A DNA stretch of 64,000 bases from Desulfopila sp. IMCC35006 (GTDB taxonomy: Bacteria; Desulfobacterota; Desulfobulbia; Desulfobulbales; Desulfocapsaceae), in NCBI RefSeq assembly GCF_005116645.1, contig NZ_SWCM01000017.1:1-64000 (forward strand), read 5' to 3'. Shown piece after piece: positions 28,122 to 36,069 of this stretch. The notes beneath the pieces were generated by a model. The model saw nothing but the letters and a program-made list of their open reading frames with translations, had not been told where the DNA came from and made no database searches. The stretch's first letter is position 1. Each line of letters starts with the position of its first letter. Both the position numbers and the translations under genes were made by a program.

Positions 28122-28907
28122 CTATTGCAGCCATTTATGGGTTATCTTGTCGAAATCACCGTCTTTGTGCATGGCCCTGAGGGCTGCGTCGAATTGTGGC
28201 AGGAGGTACAGATATGGTGAATCTTTTCGCACCATAAGATGAAACTTGATAGCTGGGACAGGGGCGTCGATTGCGATGATACGATCATAATTTTGACTCG
28301 TCCTGCCTTCATTTTTCTTAATATTATTTATTGCATACCGGACCATGGCCTCATCCTGTAAAAAAACATCCCCTCGGTGTGCGGCAAGCATTTTGCAAAC
28401 GGAGCTCAGATTCGGAGACCACTCGACACCGTATTGTGCAAGGTTTTTTTCTGCCCATCCATCGCCAATATAGTCAATAATCTTGAGATCCTTGAGCTCA
28501 GCTAGAGTTCTGATCGCTCTGATTTTTGCAATGTTCGGATTGTCGCTCTGGGTGAATATCTTATATCTCATGACGAATACCGGTTCGTGGCTCGGAACCA
28601 GGTATTTAAGGCGCTCCGGGGTGGGGATTGTTATCAGGGCATCGGCCTTTCTTGTCTGCACCTGCAACTGTGCTCTTTTCCAGGGATAAACATCATATTG
28701 GAGTGGGACCTTGATACGCCTGAAGCTTTTGTCGATAATGTCGTAGAAGATCCCTTCGGGTTTTCTCTGGCAGTTGGCAAAGATATAGGGCGTTGCATCC
28801 TGGTCGTCAGCCACAATGAAAACATTTTCGTTGCCATGGGCAGGCAACGCAGAAACGAGATACAGAAAAACGAAGATTTTGCTGATCAGAGTGACAATGC
28901 TGTTCAA
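28122..28907 (-). CDS. Periplasmic solute-binding protein family 3 domain
   Basis: A 261-residue exported protein with a signal peptide (1-25, LISKIFVFLYLVSALPAHG) and a single type-3 solute-binding fold: PYIFANCQRKPEGIFYDIID, YPWKRAQLQVQTRKADALI and a C-terminal KITHKWLQ. The pattern resembles stand-alone polar-amino-acid-like binding proteins common in delta- and gamma-proteobacteria. No permease or ATPase gene is adjacent, so it may serve as an orphan receptor or work with a distant transporter. It lies 40 bp after the UbiB-like kinase gene on the same strand. Confidence 0.82.
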   Translation of the reverse strand: MNSIVTLISKIFVFLYLVSALPAHGNENVFIVADDQDATPYIFANCQRKPEGIFYDIIDKSFRRIKVPLQYDVYPWKRAQLQVQTRKADALITIPTPERLKYLVPSHEPVFVMRYKIFTQSDNPNIAKIRAIRTLAELKDLKIIDYIGDGWAEKNLAQYGVEWSPNLSSVCKMLAAHRGDVFLQDEAMVRYAINNIKKNEGRTSQNYDRIIAIDAPVPAIKFHLMVRKDSPYLYLLPQFDAALRAMHKDGDFDKITHKWLQ

Positions 28908-28947
28908 TTAAATCCCTCTCTGCAGATGAAGAGTTTTTGCGACACCG

Positions 28948-30621
28948 TCACATTTTACCCGATCTGAAAATGGAGATGATAAGCCACAGGCCCAGGGATG
29001 TGGCGATACAATAACTGGTAAATCCAAGCACGGCGGTAAAAGAAACAGTGAATCCCGCCAGGGATATGTCAAATATTGTAACCGGCGAATTCAACAACAA
29101 CGAGCCGGCAATTGTCGAGGCAGCAACGATCATGCCCATAACCGCCCGGTTGAGACCCTTTTCCAATTTGGTGATAATGGTATCCGAGCCGTTATGCAGG
29201 ATCTCGATGCGGTGATTCCCCTCGGCGGTTCTTTTCAGAATGGCATGCGTCAAGCGGGGCATCGTCTTCAGGATGGCGCCCATGTGCCGACTGTCCCTGC
29301 CCAGATTTTTCAATAGACTCTGGGTTTCATAACCCCGCTGCACCAGTTTTTTCGCATAGGGGCGAGTGACCTCCAGGATGCTGGCGGTGCTGCCCAGGAT
29401 CTTGCCCAGACCTTCCGTCTGGACAAATGTTTTGAGGAGCAGCAGGAGATTCCTCGGGAACCGGATGTGGTATTTGTAGGCAAGCCGCATTACCTGCTCG
29501 TAGACATCCTTTACCGCAATGGTTTGCAGGGACCGGCCGTAAAAGGGCTCGCTCATATCCTTGAGATCGGTTCGGAACCGCTTCAGGTCGGTATCGTCAT
29601 TGATGAGGCCGGCATCACGGAAAGCGTCCATGACCATATCGTAGTCGTGCTCGGCGTAGCCGAGAAATATATTCGCCACCTGCATCATGGCCTCATTGTC
29701 CAGATAGCCAATGATGCCGAAATCGACCAGGCTCACCCGGCCGTCGTACATGACAAGAGTGTTGCCGGGATGGGGGTCGGCATGAAAAAACCCAAAATCC
29801 ATCAGCTGGCGTGAAAACGACCGCAAGCCGATCATCGCCACCTCCTGCGGATCGATACCCGCCTGGCGGATTTTCTCCACCTCGTCCATTTTAATCCCGT
29901 CAATATACTCCATGACCAGGACGGATTTGGCCGTATGCTGCCAGTAGACCCGGGCGGTATAGATTTCTTTGCTGTCTGCAAAATTGGCGGCGAATTTTTC
30001 AATATTACCACCCTCGATATGCATGTCGAGTTCCCTGAAGATCGTCCGCTCGAATTCCTTCACCAGGTTTATTGCCCCGATAATACGTGCAAATTCGAAT
30101 GCCGATTCAAGTTTTTCGGCAAAATAACTCATTACCTGGATATCCTCGCGGATCTTCCTTTCGATACCGGGCCGTATGACCTTAACCGCCACTCTGTCGC
30201 CGTTCATGAGCCTGGCTTCATGGACTTGGGCAACAGAGGCAGCGGCGATGGACTCGTGGGCAAATTCAGCAAAGATATCTTCTATGGGGGCGCCCAGTTC
30301 TGTTTCCACCACGGTTTTGATCGAAGTGTAAGATACGGGCGGCACACTATCCTGGAGTTTTTTAAATTCCTCGGTATATTCCGGAGGGAAGACATCGGCC
30401 CGAACGCTCATCAGCTGGCCAAGCTTGATAAAACTCGGGCCGAGTTCTTCGAGCATCCGGCGAATGCGGAGAGGCGAGTGAAAAGCTGGCTGGACCGTTC
30501 TGCTGCTCTCCACATTATCGCTGCCTGTTTGCTTTCGTTTGAACAGATGGTCAATGACGTTGCCATAACCATGCCTGGTCAGAACCCGGGCAATTGCCCC
30601 GAATCGGCGTATTCCTTTCAT
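28948..30621 (-). CDS. ABC1/UbiB (AarF) family atypical kinase
   Basis: A 557-residue ADCK/UbiB-type protein. The invariant KxGQ motif is FIKLGQ (about residue 68), followed by the Ala-rich loop AAASVAQVHEA, KVIRPGI, DFGFFHADPHPGN and the metal-binding VDFGIIG. Two hydrophobic helices close the C-terminus (about 493-550), anchoring it to the inner membrane. Family members support quinone synthesis; in anaerobes the pathway is probably menaquinone, or the protein has another lipid role. The zinc-ribbon gene precedes it by 39 bp on the same strand. Confidence 0.9.
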   Translation of the reverse strand: MKGIRRFGAIARVLTRHGYGNVIDHLFKRKQTGSDNVESSRTVQPAFHSPLRIRRMLEELGPSFIKLGQLMSVRADVFPPEYTEEFKKLQDSVPPVSYTSIKTVVETELGAPIEDIFAEFAHESIAAASVAQVHEARLMNGDRVAVKVIRPGIERKIREDIQVMSYFAEKLESAFEFARIIGAINLVKEFERTIFRELDMHIEGGNIEKFAANFADSKEIYTARVYWQHTAKSVLVMEYIDGIKMDEVEKIRQAGIDPQEVAMIGLRSFSRQLMDFGFFHADPHPGNTLVMYDGRVSLVDFGIIGYLDNEAMMQVANIFLGYAEHDYDMVMDAFRDAGLINDDTDLKRFRTDLKDMSEPFYGRSLQTIAVKDVYEQVMRLAYKYHIRFPRNLLLLLKTFVQTEGLGKILGSTASILEVTRPYAKKLVQRGYETQSLLKNLGRDSRHMGAILKTMPRLTHAILKRTAEGNHRIEILHNGSDTIITKLEKGLNRAVMGMIVAASTIAGSLLLNSPVTIFDISLAGFTVSFTAVLGFTSYCIATSLGLWLIISIFRSGKM

Positions 30622-30660
30622 AAGATCGCAATTCTTGTCATACTCTTTCGGCGGCGCCGG

Positions 30661-30906
30661 TTATTGGTCACTGCCGGTCTCCGGCTTGACCTGGTCCCAG
30701 CGTTGAACGATCTCCTCGAGCTTGGACTGATCGGCTATGTAACTTTCGACCAGCCCGCATGCTGCACAGACATAATTATCCAGTGCGGCCATGGATGTCA
30801 GGCTGATGGGGATGGCGTTGCTGCTGAACGGGCCACTCTTTAGAAGTATGTTTGCACCGGAATAGACTTTTCTGGCTCCGCACTTCGGGCATTGACCGTT
30901 TTTCAT
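30661..30906 (-). CDS. Small zinc-ribbon protein
   Basis: An 81-residue protein with CPKCGARKVY near the start and YVCAACGLVESYI in the middle, which together form a four-Cys zinc ribbon. The C-terminal tail is helical (KLEEIVQRWDQV). The start at 30906 (MKNGQC) is chosen because AAGGAG lies 8 nt upstream; the frame extends 45 bp further. It is probably transcribed with the UbiB-like kinase. Function unknown; similar short ribbons occur alone in many bacteria. Confidence 0.72.
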   Translation of the reverse strand: MKNGQCPKCGARKVYSGANILLKSGPFSSNAIPISLTSMAALDNYVCAACGLVESYIADQSKLEEIVQRWDQVKPETGSDQ

Positions 30907-31029
30907 GTTCATTACTCCTTGCATTAAATTGAAGGAAGATGGAATATCCACGATAAATAAGTTGCCTGAAAAAAGATATGAAAATCAGCAATAACAATGA
31001 ATTCGTCAGCATCCGGGACGAATACAGAA

Positions 31030-32490
31030 CTATCCATCTACCGTCAGCTTTATGCCAGCGGGCATTGATGGTTGCAGCCAGGAGAGCAGTTGATGAAACT
31101 CTGGCAGGAAATGACGATAGTGTTCTTTTTTTAGATAGCGATTCGCACCACTGCTATCCAGCGGGACGATATCGCTGTTCCAGAGATAGCCATTAACGGT
31201 AAAAAAGTCCATCAGTTCTTCGTTCAGTTTTCGTGATGAATGGAGACTTCCCGAGTTATTCTGAAACCACTGTCGCGGGGTAAAGGAGCTGTGCTGGTGT
31301 ATCATTGAAGCGATGATCTCCGGCAGCTGAGCATCATCAGCCACCCGGCCGGTTTTTTGATTGAATATACGCATATCCATCCCGGCGGTGGCTGATGATA
31401 TGACGCAGGGGATGTTCGCCCGGTAATATTCGTAAATACAGCGGCACGAATTTTCGTACAGGGACAAGTGTACTCCTATCCGACAACGACCCAGGGAGCG
31501 GGGGATGTCCTGGCGACGTAAATTGCTGAGAACGGTTACCCGATCAGTCAATTCATGACGTTCGACTTCCTTCTTGAAGGCTGTGATATTTTCCTGCGAT
31601 CCACGGCCGAGAAACAGGGCTTTTTTATTTTTCAGCCGTGGGTCATGTAATAGTTCCAGCATGAAAAAGTGCCGTTTACGCGCCATATCGTCAAATGTTC
31701 CATTAAAGACGATATCAATGTCTTTAACTGGTGCTGGATCAAGCGGGGCGAGATCCGGCAGAAAATCGCCATGAGCCAGGCGAATAACATGGGTATTTGC
31801 CTGCATGTCAATAAAGAAGCGATCTTCCTCGCCGCCAAGACCAAAAATACATGGATCCTCCAATTCGGTGAAGGCGCGCCACCAGGCATGCCGAAAGACT
31901 ACACCCATTGGTGGCTCGAGAAAAAACACATAGTTGTTGGCAATTTTCCGTAACAATTGTTTATCCAGAAAAAGATAAGGGAGAGAGAAAATCCGCAGTA
32001 CTCCTTTTTCATGTGGCAATTGCGGCGATTTTAAGATTTGCATAACATGTCGTAATTTTAAGGAGGACTGACCCCGTCCGGTCAGTTTCGATTGGATCGT
32101 CTGCCGTTCGGTTGTTAAAAATAGTTTGATTTCAGGTTCATCGGGCAGAATATCAATAGCTTTTGCCAACCAGCGCCATTGGTTGGGCACCGGCAGTAAC
32201 GCGAGAAAAAGAAGGGCCTGTTGCTGCGCTTTTTTATCGGTGTCCTGGCAGTACACCTTTGCAAGGTGAGGCGCGATAAGAGAACACTCATGGTAGGGCC
32301 ATTGGATACCGCGGGTTGCGGCGAGATGAGGCCGACCCCAGATCAGCAGATCATTAATGGTCTCCCTTATACGGCTGCGCATCTCAGCAAGAGTGTCGGG
32401 GGAAAGAGCTGTCAGGGAATCTCTTTTTGCCGTAGCGAAAAAATGCTGCAGCTGGGAAAGTTGTTTGTCGCGATAGTTTGCGTCGATCAT
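31030..32490 (-). CDS. GT-B fold glycosyltransferase, group 1-like
   Basis: A 486-residue cytoplasmic protein. The N-terminal 150 residues are helical and unassigned. The C-terminal half resembles GT4 enzymes: IDIVFNGTFDDMARKRHFF, FLGRGSQENITAF, VTVLSNLRRQDIPRSL and a donor-site region GVHLSLYENSCRCIYEYYRANIPCV. The acidic pair expected in the GT4 EX7E motif is only partly kept (YEN...YEYY). No polysaccharide cluster surrounds it, so the acceptor is unknown. Confidence 0.72.
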   Translation of the reverse strand: MIDANYRDKQLSQLQHFFATAKRDSLTALSPDTLAEMRSRIRETINDLLIWGRPHLAATRGIQWPYHECSLIAPHLAKVYCQDTDKKAQQQALLFLALLPVPNQWRWLAKAIDILPDEPEIKLFLTTERQTIQSKLTGRGQSSLKLRHVMQILKSPQLPHEKGVLRIFSLPYLFLDKQLLRKIANNYVFFLEPPMGVVFRHAWWRAFTELEDPCIFGLGGEEDRFFIDMQANTHVIRLAHGDFLPDLAPLDPAPVKDIDIVFNGTFDDMARKRHFFMLELLHDPRLKNKKALFLGRGSQENITAFKKEVERHELTDRVTVLSNLRRQDIPRSLGRCRIGVHLSLYENSCRCIYEYYRANIPCVISSATAGMDMRIFNQKTGRVADDAQLPEIIASMIHQHSSFTPRQWFQNNSGSLHSSRKLNEELMDFFTVNGYLWNSDIVPLDSSGANRYLKKEHYRHFLPEFHQLLSWLQPSMPAGIKLTVDG

Positions 32491-32810
32491 TGAATCTCTC
32501 TCTTGTTCTGTTAAAAGTGGCAGTGTTTAAATGAAGGGAATATCTTATTGTTGTCAAGCAAATAGAAGGCGATTGTCTGGATGGCTGCAACATCCGTCAA
32601 TTTTAGTACGTGTAACGCCCGTCAGATGGATAATACGCGAGATGGCAATGCTGCAACATCTCGACGTTTCAGGGGGCGTGTCATGAAAGATAATTACTTT
32701 TTTAGATGATCTTGAGCGCAGGGAAGAGTACCCTGCCGAGAGAGAGTTTGCTGTTCGTGAGTGGAGTGTCGACACAGGATGCTCGTGAGATAGATTCGAT
32801 AATATGAGGA
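32491..32810. other. 320-bp divergent intergenic region
   Basis: Lies between the glycosyltransferase and ddl starts. A hairpin with CGAGAT/ATCTCG arms spans about 32628-32654. Short open frames here have no ribosome sites. No clear promoter pair was found. Confidence 0.4.
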
Positions 32811-33770
32811 ATGAAGTCTATGCAGAAAAATAAACTACATGTTGCCCTGGTGGCCGGCGGGGTATCGGGTGAACGGGCGGTGTCACTGAGTGGTGCGGCG
32901 AGCGTGGAAAAGGCTCTTGACTCAGAAAAATTTATGGTGCGGCGCTATGATCCGGCAACGGATCTGGCCAGGCTTGCAGCCGACGCACCGGAGATTGATT
33001 TTGCTTTTATTCTTCTCCACGGTCTCTTTGGTGAAGACGGTACCATGCAGGGATTTCTTGATCTGCTTGGCGTGCCTTACCAGGGGTCCGGGGTGCTGGG
33101 CAGCGCCATAGCCATGGATAAGCAGCTGGCCAAGGAGTTGTACGCCATGAGTGGTCTGCCGGTTGCCGATTCGTCTATTCTGACCAGCCGTGACAAGATT
33201 GATATTGCGGCGCTGGTGCAACGATTCGGGCTGCCCGTAGTGGTGAAGCCGGTCCATGAAGGTTCCAGTCTCGGGCTGTCTCTTGCGCAGACCGAAGAGG
33301 AACTGCTGACGGGAATACAGCGAGCCCTGCGCCATGATTCCCACGTCATGGTGGAAAAATATATCAAAGGGCGGGAACTGACCGTCGGCGTATTGGGCAA
33401 CACAGTATTGGAACCATTGCCGGTAATCGAAATTGTGCCCGATAAAAAATTTTCTTTTTTCGATTATGATGCCAAGTACCTGCCCGGAGCCACGGAGGAA
33501 ATCTGTCCAGCGCCGATTGACGACGAGACAACCAGGCAGGCTCAGCAATACGCGGTGGCCGCCCATAAAGCATTACGCCTGAGAGGCTATTCCCGGACGG
33601 ATATGATTCTGGCGAAAGATGGTTCGTTGTACCTGCTTGAGACCAATACCATCCCCGGCATGACGGCCACCAGCCTTATGCCGCAGGCGGCGGCGGTGCA
33701 TGGACTGGCTTTCCCGCAGTTTCTCGAGCGCCTGATCGAGCTCGGGATGGAAGATCGACCGAAAAAGTAG
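32811..33770 (+). CDS. ddl: D-alanine--D-alanine ligase
   Basis: A 319-residue ATP-grasp ligase that joins two D-Ala for peptidoglycan precursors. Signatures are VALVAGGVSGERAVSLSG at the N-terminus, LHGLFGEDGTMQGFLDLLG, VVKPVHEGSSLGLS, VEKYIKGRELTVGVLG, SRTDMIL and ETNTIPGMTATSL near the C-terminus with the metal-binding Asn. Ddl is usually in the dcw/mur cluster; here it stands alone. Two ATGs compete: 32811 (GAGG one base away) and 32820 (GAGG 10 nt away). It converges with fdhD after 36 bp. Confidence 0.93.
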   Translation: MKSMQKNKLHVALVAGGVSGERAVSLSGAASVEKALDSEKFMVRRYDPATDLARLAADAPEIDFAFILLHGLFGEDGTMQGFLDLLGVPYQGSGVLGSAIAMDKQLAKELYAMSGLPVADSSILTSRDKIDIAALVQRFGLPVVVKPVHEGSSLGLSLAQTEEELLTGIQRALRHDSHVMVEKYIKGRELTVGVLGNTVLEPLPVIEIVPDKKFSFFDYDAKYLPGATEEICPAPIDDETTRQAQQYAVAAHKALRLRGYSRTDMILAKDGSLYLLETNTIPGMTATSLMPQAAAVHGLAFPQFLERLIELGMEDRPKK

Positions 33771-33806
33771 CGGACGGACCGGCACCGAATTGTTACCGCT
33801 GATGGG

Positions 33807-34592
33807 TTACACCACAATACGGTGGGGGGCATTGAAAACGTTCAGGCGATCCGGTCTGGCATAGGCGGCCAGGGTTGCCCCTGATCTTCTGGCAATCGCC
33901 AGTCCCAGTGAGGAAGGTGCAGTCCTGGACATGATTATCGGGATACCGATCCGGGCACATTTCAACACCATATCCGAAGTGAGGCGCCCGGTGGTGTAAA
34001 TCGCGCCCCTTGGGCTTGCCTTGCCGAGCAGGATGGCGCCAAGCACCTTATCGACTGCATTATGCCGTCCGACATCCTCGTAGAAAAGCTGTAATTTTCC
34101 GTTCTCCCAGAATCCGCAGCCATGGATGCAGTGGGTTTGCGGCCCTAGAGGAGAATATTGCAGCGCCTGCCGGATAAAGGTGCTGATCTCAGGAAAGGTG
34201 ATGGTACACTCCTGCAGGGGATCGAAGGCTCCCTCAAGCATTTCTCTGGAAATCTTGCCGGTTCCCCCGCATCCGGAGGTGATGATCACTTCTTTTGGTT
34301 CCGTTCGCAGCACATCGGCGTATACGGCAATGCGGCCCTCCGGACAGATATATATTTCTTTGATTTCCCCAGGCTCTTTGATATAACCCTGGCCGAAAAG
34401 AAAGCCCGCGCCGAACTCTTCCAGGCCGGTTGGCAATACCATGGAGGAGCCGATGGTTTCATCGTTGAGGGCTATGGAATAGGGCGTTTCAATAGCCAGC
34501 TGCTCCATTTGCTCCGTTAAGCCATGCGGCGTGACCACGGTTGTCATATGGCTCATGGTGAGCCGGGTGCTGATGGGGTGTGAACTGTTCAT
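33807..34592 (-). CDS. fdhD: Formate dehydrogenase accessory sulfurtransferase FdhD
   Basis: A 261-residue FdhD family protein, needed to sulfurate the Mo/W centre of formate dehydrogenase. Family features are EEFGAGFLFGQGYI, ITSGCGGTG, EDVGRHNAVDKVLG, YTTGRLTSDMVLKCARIGIP and ARPDRLNVF. E. coli FdhD uses a CxxC pair in the first Cys loop; here only one Cys is left (SGCGGTG), with two more at HCIHGC further on. The start is uncertain: the frame runs to 34682, and ATGs at 34592, 34556 and 34547 all lack good ribosome sites. No formate dehydrogenase gene is in the window, but the molybdoenzyme at 19 kb and mobB at 39 kb fit the same cofactor theme. Confidence 0.88.
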   Translation of the reverse strand: MNSSHPISTRLTMSHMTTVVTPHGLTEQMEQLAIETPYSIALNDETIGSSMVLPTGLEEFGAGFLFGQGYIKEPGEIKEIYICPEGRIAVYADVLRTEPKEVIITSGCGGTGKISREMLEGAFDPLQECTITFPEISTFIRQALQYSPLGPQTHCIHGCGFWENGKLQLFYEDVGRHNAVDKVLGAILLGKASPRGAIYTTGRLTSDMVLKCARIGIPIIMSRTAPSSLGLAIARRSGATLAAYARPDRLNVFNAPHRIVV

Positions 34593-34875
34593 TGGCGTAT
34601 GAGTTTGCGTATATTTTGATTGGCGGAGGATTGTATATTTTGCTGTGTGCGCTACCCTAAATGGAGAAGCGGCGAATTTCAAGCATCATTTTAACCAGGC
34701 GTTGTTCGCTGATTGGAAGTGGGAACTTCTATGCGTTGAAATTGACTGACCACCTAAAAAGACAAAGTTAACCAGCAGAGATGGCGTCAAGTGAGGCCAG
34801 GCAATAATTAAGAGGTAGAACCGGAAGGCGTTTTTGTCAATGTTGCCGCCTTTCTGTCGGTCTTGGAGATACTCT

Positions 34876-36054
34876 ATGATACCCAGGTGTACCGGTTTTT
34901 TATTCTATCTGGTATTTTTTTATTTTTCTACGGTACAGGGAGCGGTTTTGCCTTTGTCCTCTCCCATTGTTCTCGGGCAATCCTGCGCCCTGACCGGGCC
35001 TGCCCAGAATCTCGGTCTGGAGATGCGGGCTGGTCTGCTTGCCGCTTTTTCGTCGATAAATGATACCGGGGGAATTCATGGCCGCGAGCTCATTTTACTC
35101 AGTCGGGACGACGGCTATGAGCCGGATGAGGCGGTGAGAAACACGAAGGGATTGATTTACGACGATCAGGTTTTTGCTCTTATCGGTGCCGTTGGCACTC
35201 CAACTTCCAAGGCGGTGGCGCCGATTGTCAGTGAAGAGAGAGTCCCTTTTTTTGGACCCTTTACCGGAGCCGAATTTCTGCGCATCCCGTTTAATAAATA
35301 CGTAATAAATGTTCGTGCCAGCTATTTTCAGGAAATGGAAAAGCTCGCATCCTACCTGATCGATCAAAAGAAGTTGCATCGTATCGCCTGTTTTTACCAG
35401 AATGACAGCTATGGTTTTGCCGGTCTGCGGGGGATTGAAATTGCTCTGGCCAAACGGGGAATGACGCTCGTCTCCAAGGGAAGTTATGAGAGAAATACCG
35501 TCGCCGTCATTGGCGCTTTGCGCGATATCTACCAGGAAAAACCCGAGGCAGTTGTTTTGGTCGGTGCCTATTCGGCCTGTGCCGAATTTATAAAACTGAG
35601 CAGGAACAAGATTGCCGGGGAGGTGATCTTTGGCAATATTTCCTTTGTCGGCACCGAAAGTCTGCGGGAGTCCCTCGGTGCCTACGGCCGGGATGTGGTG
35701 GTCTCCCAGGTCGTTCCATCGCCTCACGATGCCAATATTGCCTTAATAAGTGAGTTCAAAAGTGACATGGCCAAATATCAGCATGATGCGCCGATAAGCT
35801 TTACCTCTCTCGAAGGGTTTATCGTCGGCAAACTGTTTGGTGAAATTGCTCTGGCGGTGCAGGGAGAGCTTACCAGGGAGAAATTTATAGCCACCATGGA
35901 AAAGGTCGGGCGGTTTGATCTGGGTGGGCTTGTGCTTCGCTTTGGTCCGAAGGACCATCAGGGCATGGATACTGTATACCTGACCCGGATCTACCCGGCC
36001 GTGCAGGAGCTCAGCCCGTTCAACGGCCAGAGTGCTCACTCTCCTGAGAATTAA
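34876..36054 (+). CDS. LivJ-type periplasmic binding protein upstream of Cache kinase
   Basis: A 392-residue type-I periplasmic binding protein (Peripla_BP_6). A signal peptide (residues 1-22) is followed by IVLGQSCALTGPAQNLG, GGIHGRELILLSRDDGYEP and FGPFTGAEFLR, as in amino-acid-binding LivJ homologues. The start at 34876 is preferred to 34834 because GGAG lies 7 nt upstream and a proper signal peptide begins there. No permease follows; the next genes, 16 bp on, encode a sensor kinase and a LuxR regulator. It may therefore present a ligand to the kinase rather than to a transporter. Confidence 0.86.
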   Translation: MIPRCTGFLFYLVFFYFSTVQGAVLPLSSPIVLGQSCALTGPAQNLGLEMRAGLLAAFSSINDTGGIHGRELILLSRDDGYEPDEAVRNTKGLIYDDQVFALIGAVGTPTSKAVAPIVSEERVPFFGPFTGAEFLRIPFNKYVINVRASYFQEMEKLASYLIDQKKLHRIACFYQNDSYGFAGLRGIEIALAKRGMTLVSKGSYERNTVAVIGALRDIYQEKPEAVVLVGAYSACAEFIKLSRNKIAGEVIFGNISFVGTESLRESLGAYGRDVVVSQVVPSPHDANIALISEFKSDMAKYQHDAPISFTSLEGFIVGKLFGEIALAVQGELTREKFIATMEKVGRFDLGGLVLRFGPKDHQGMDTVYLTRIYPAVQELSPFNGQSAHSPEN

Positions 36055-36069
36055 GGGAGGAACATTCTC

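Noticed and set aside
32554-32775. Small minus-strand frame between the glycosyltransferase and ddl genes
   Set aside because: No ribosome site, no recognisable composition, and it lies in what should be a promoter region.
34593-34875. Riboswitch between fdhD and the binding-protein gene
   Set aside because: Checked by eye for known aptamer cores such as c-di-GMP and glycine; nothing matched and no convincing stem set was seen.
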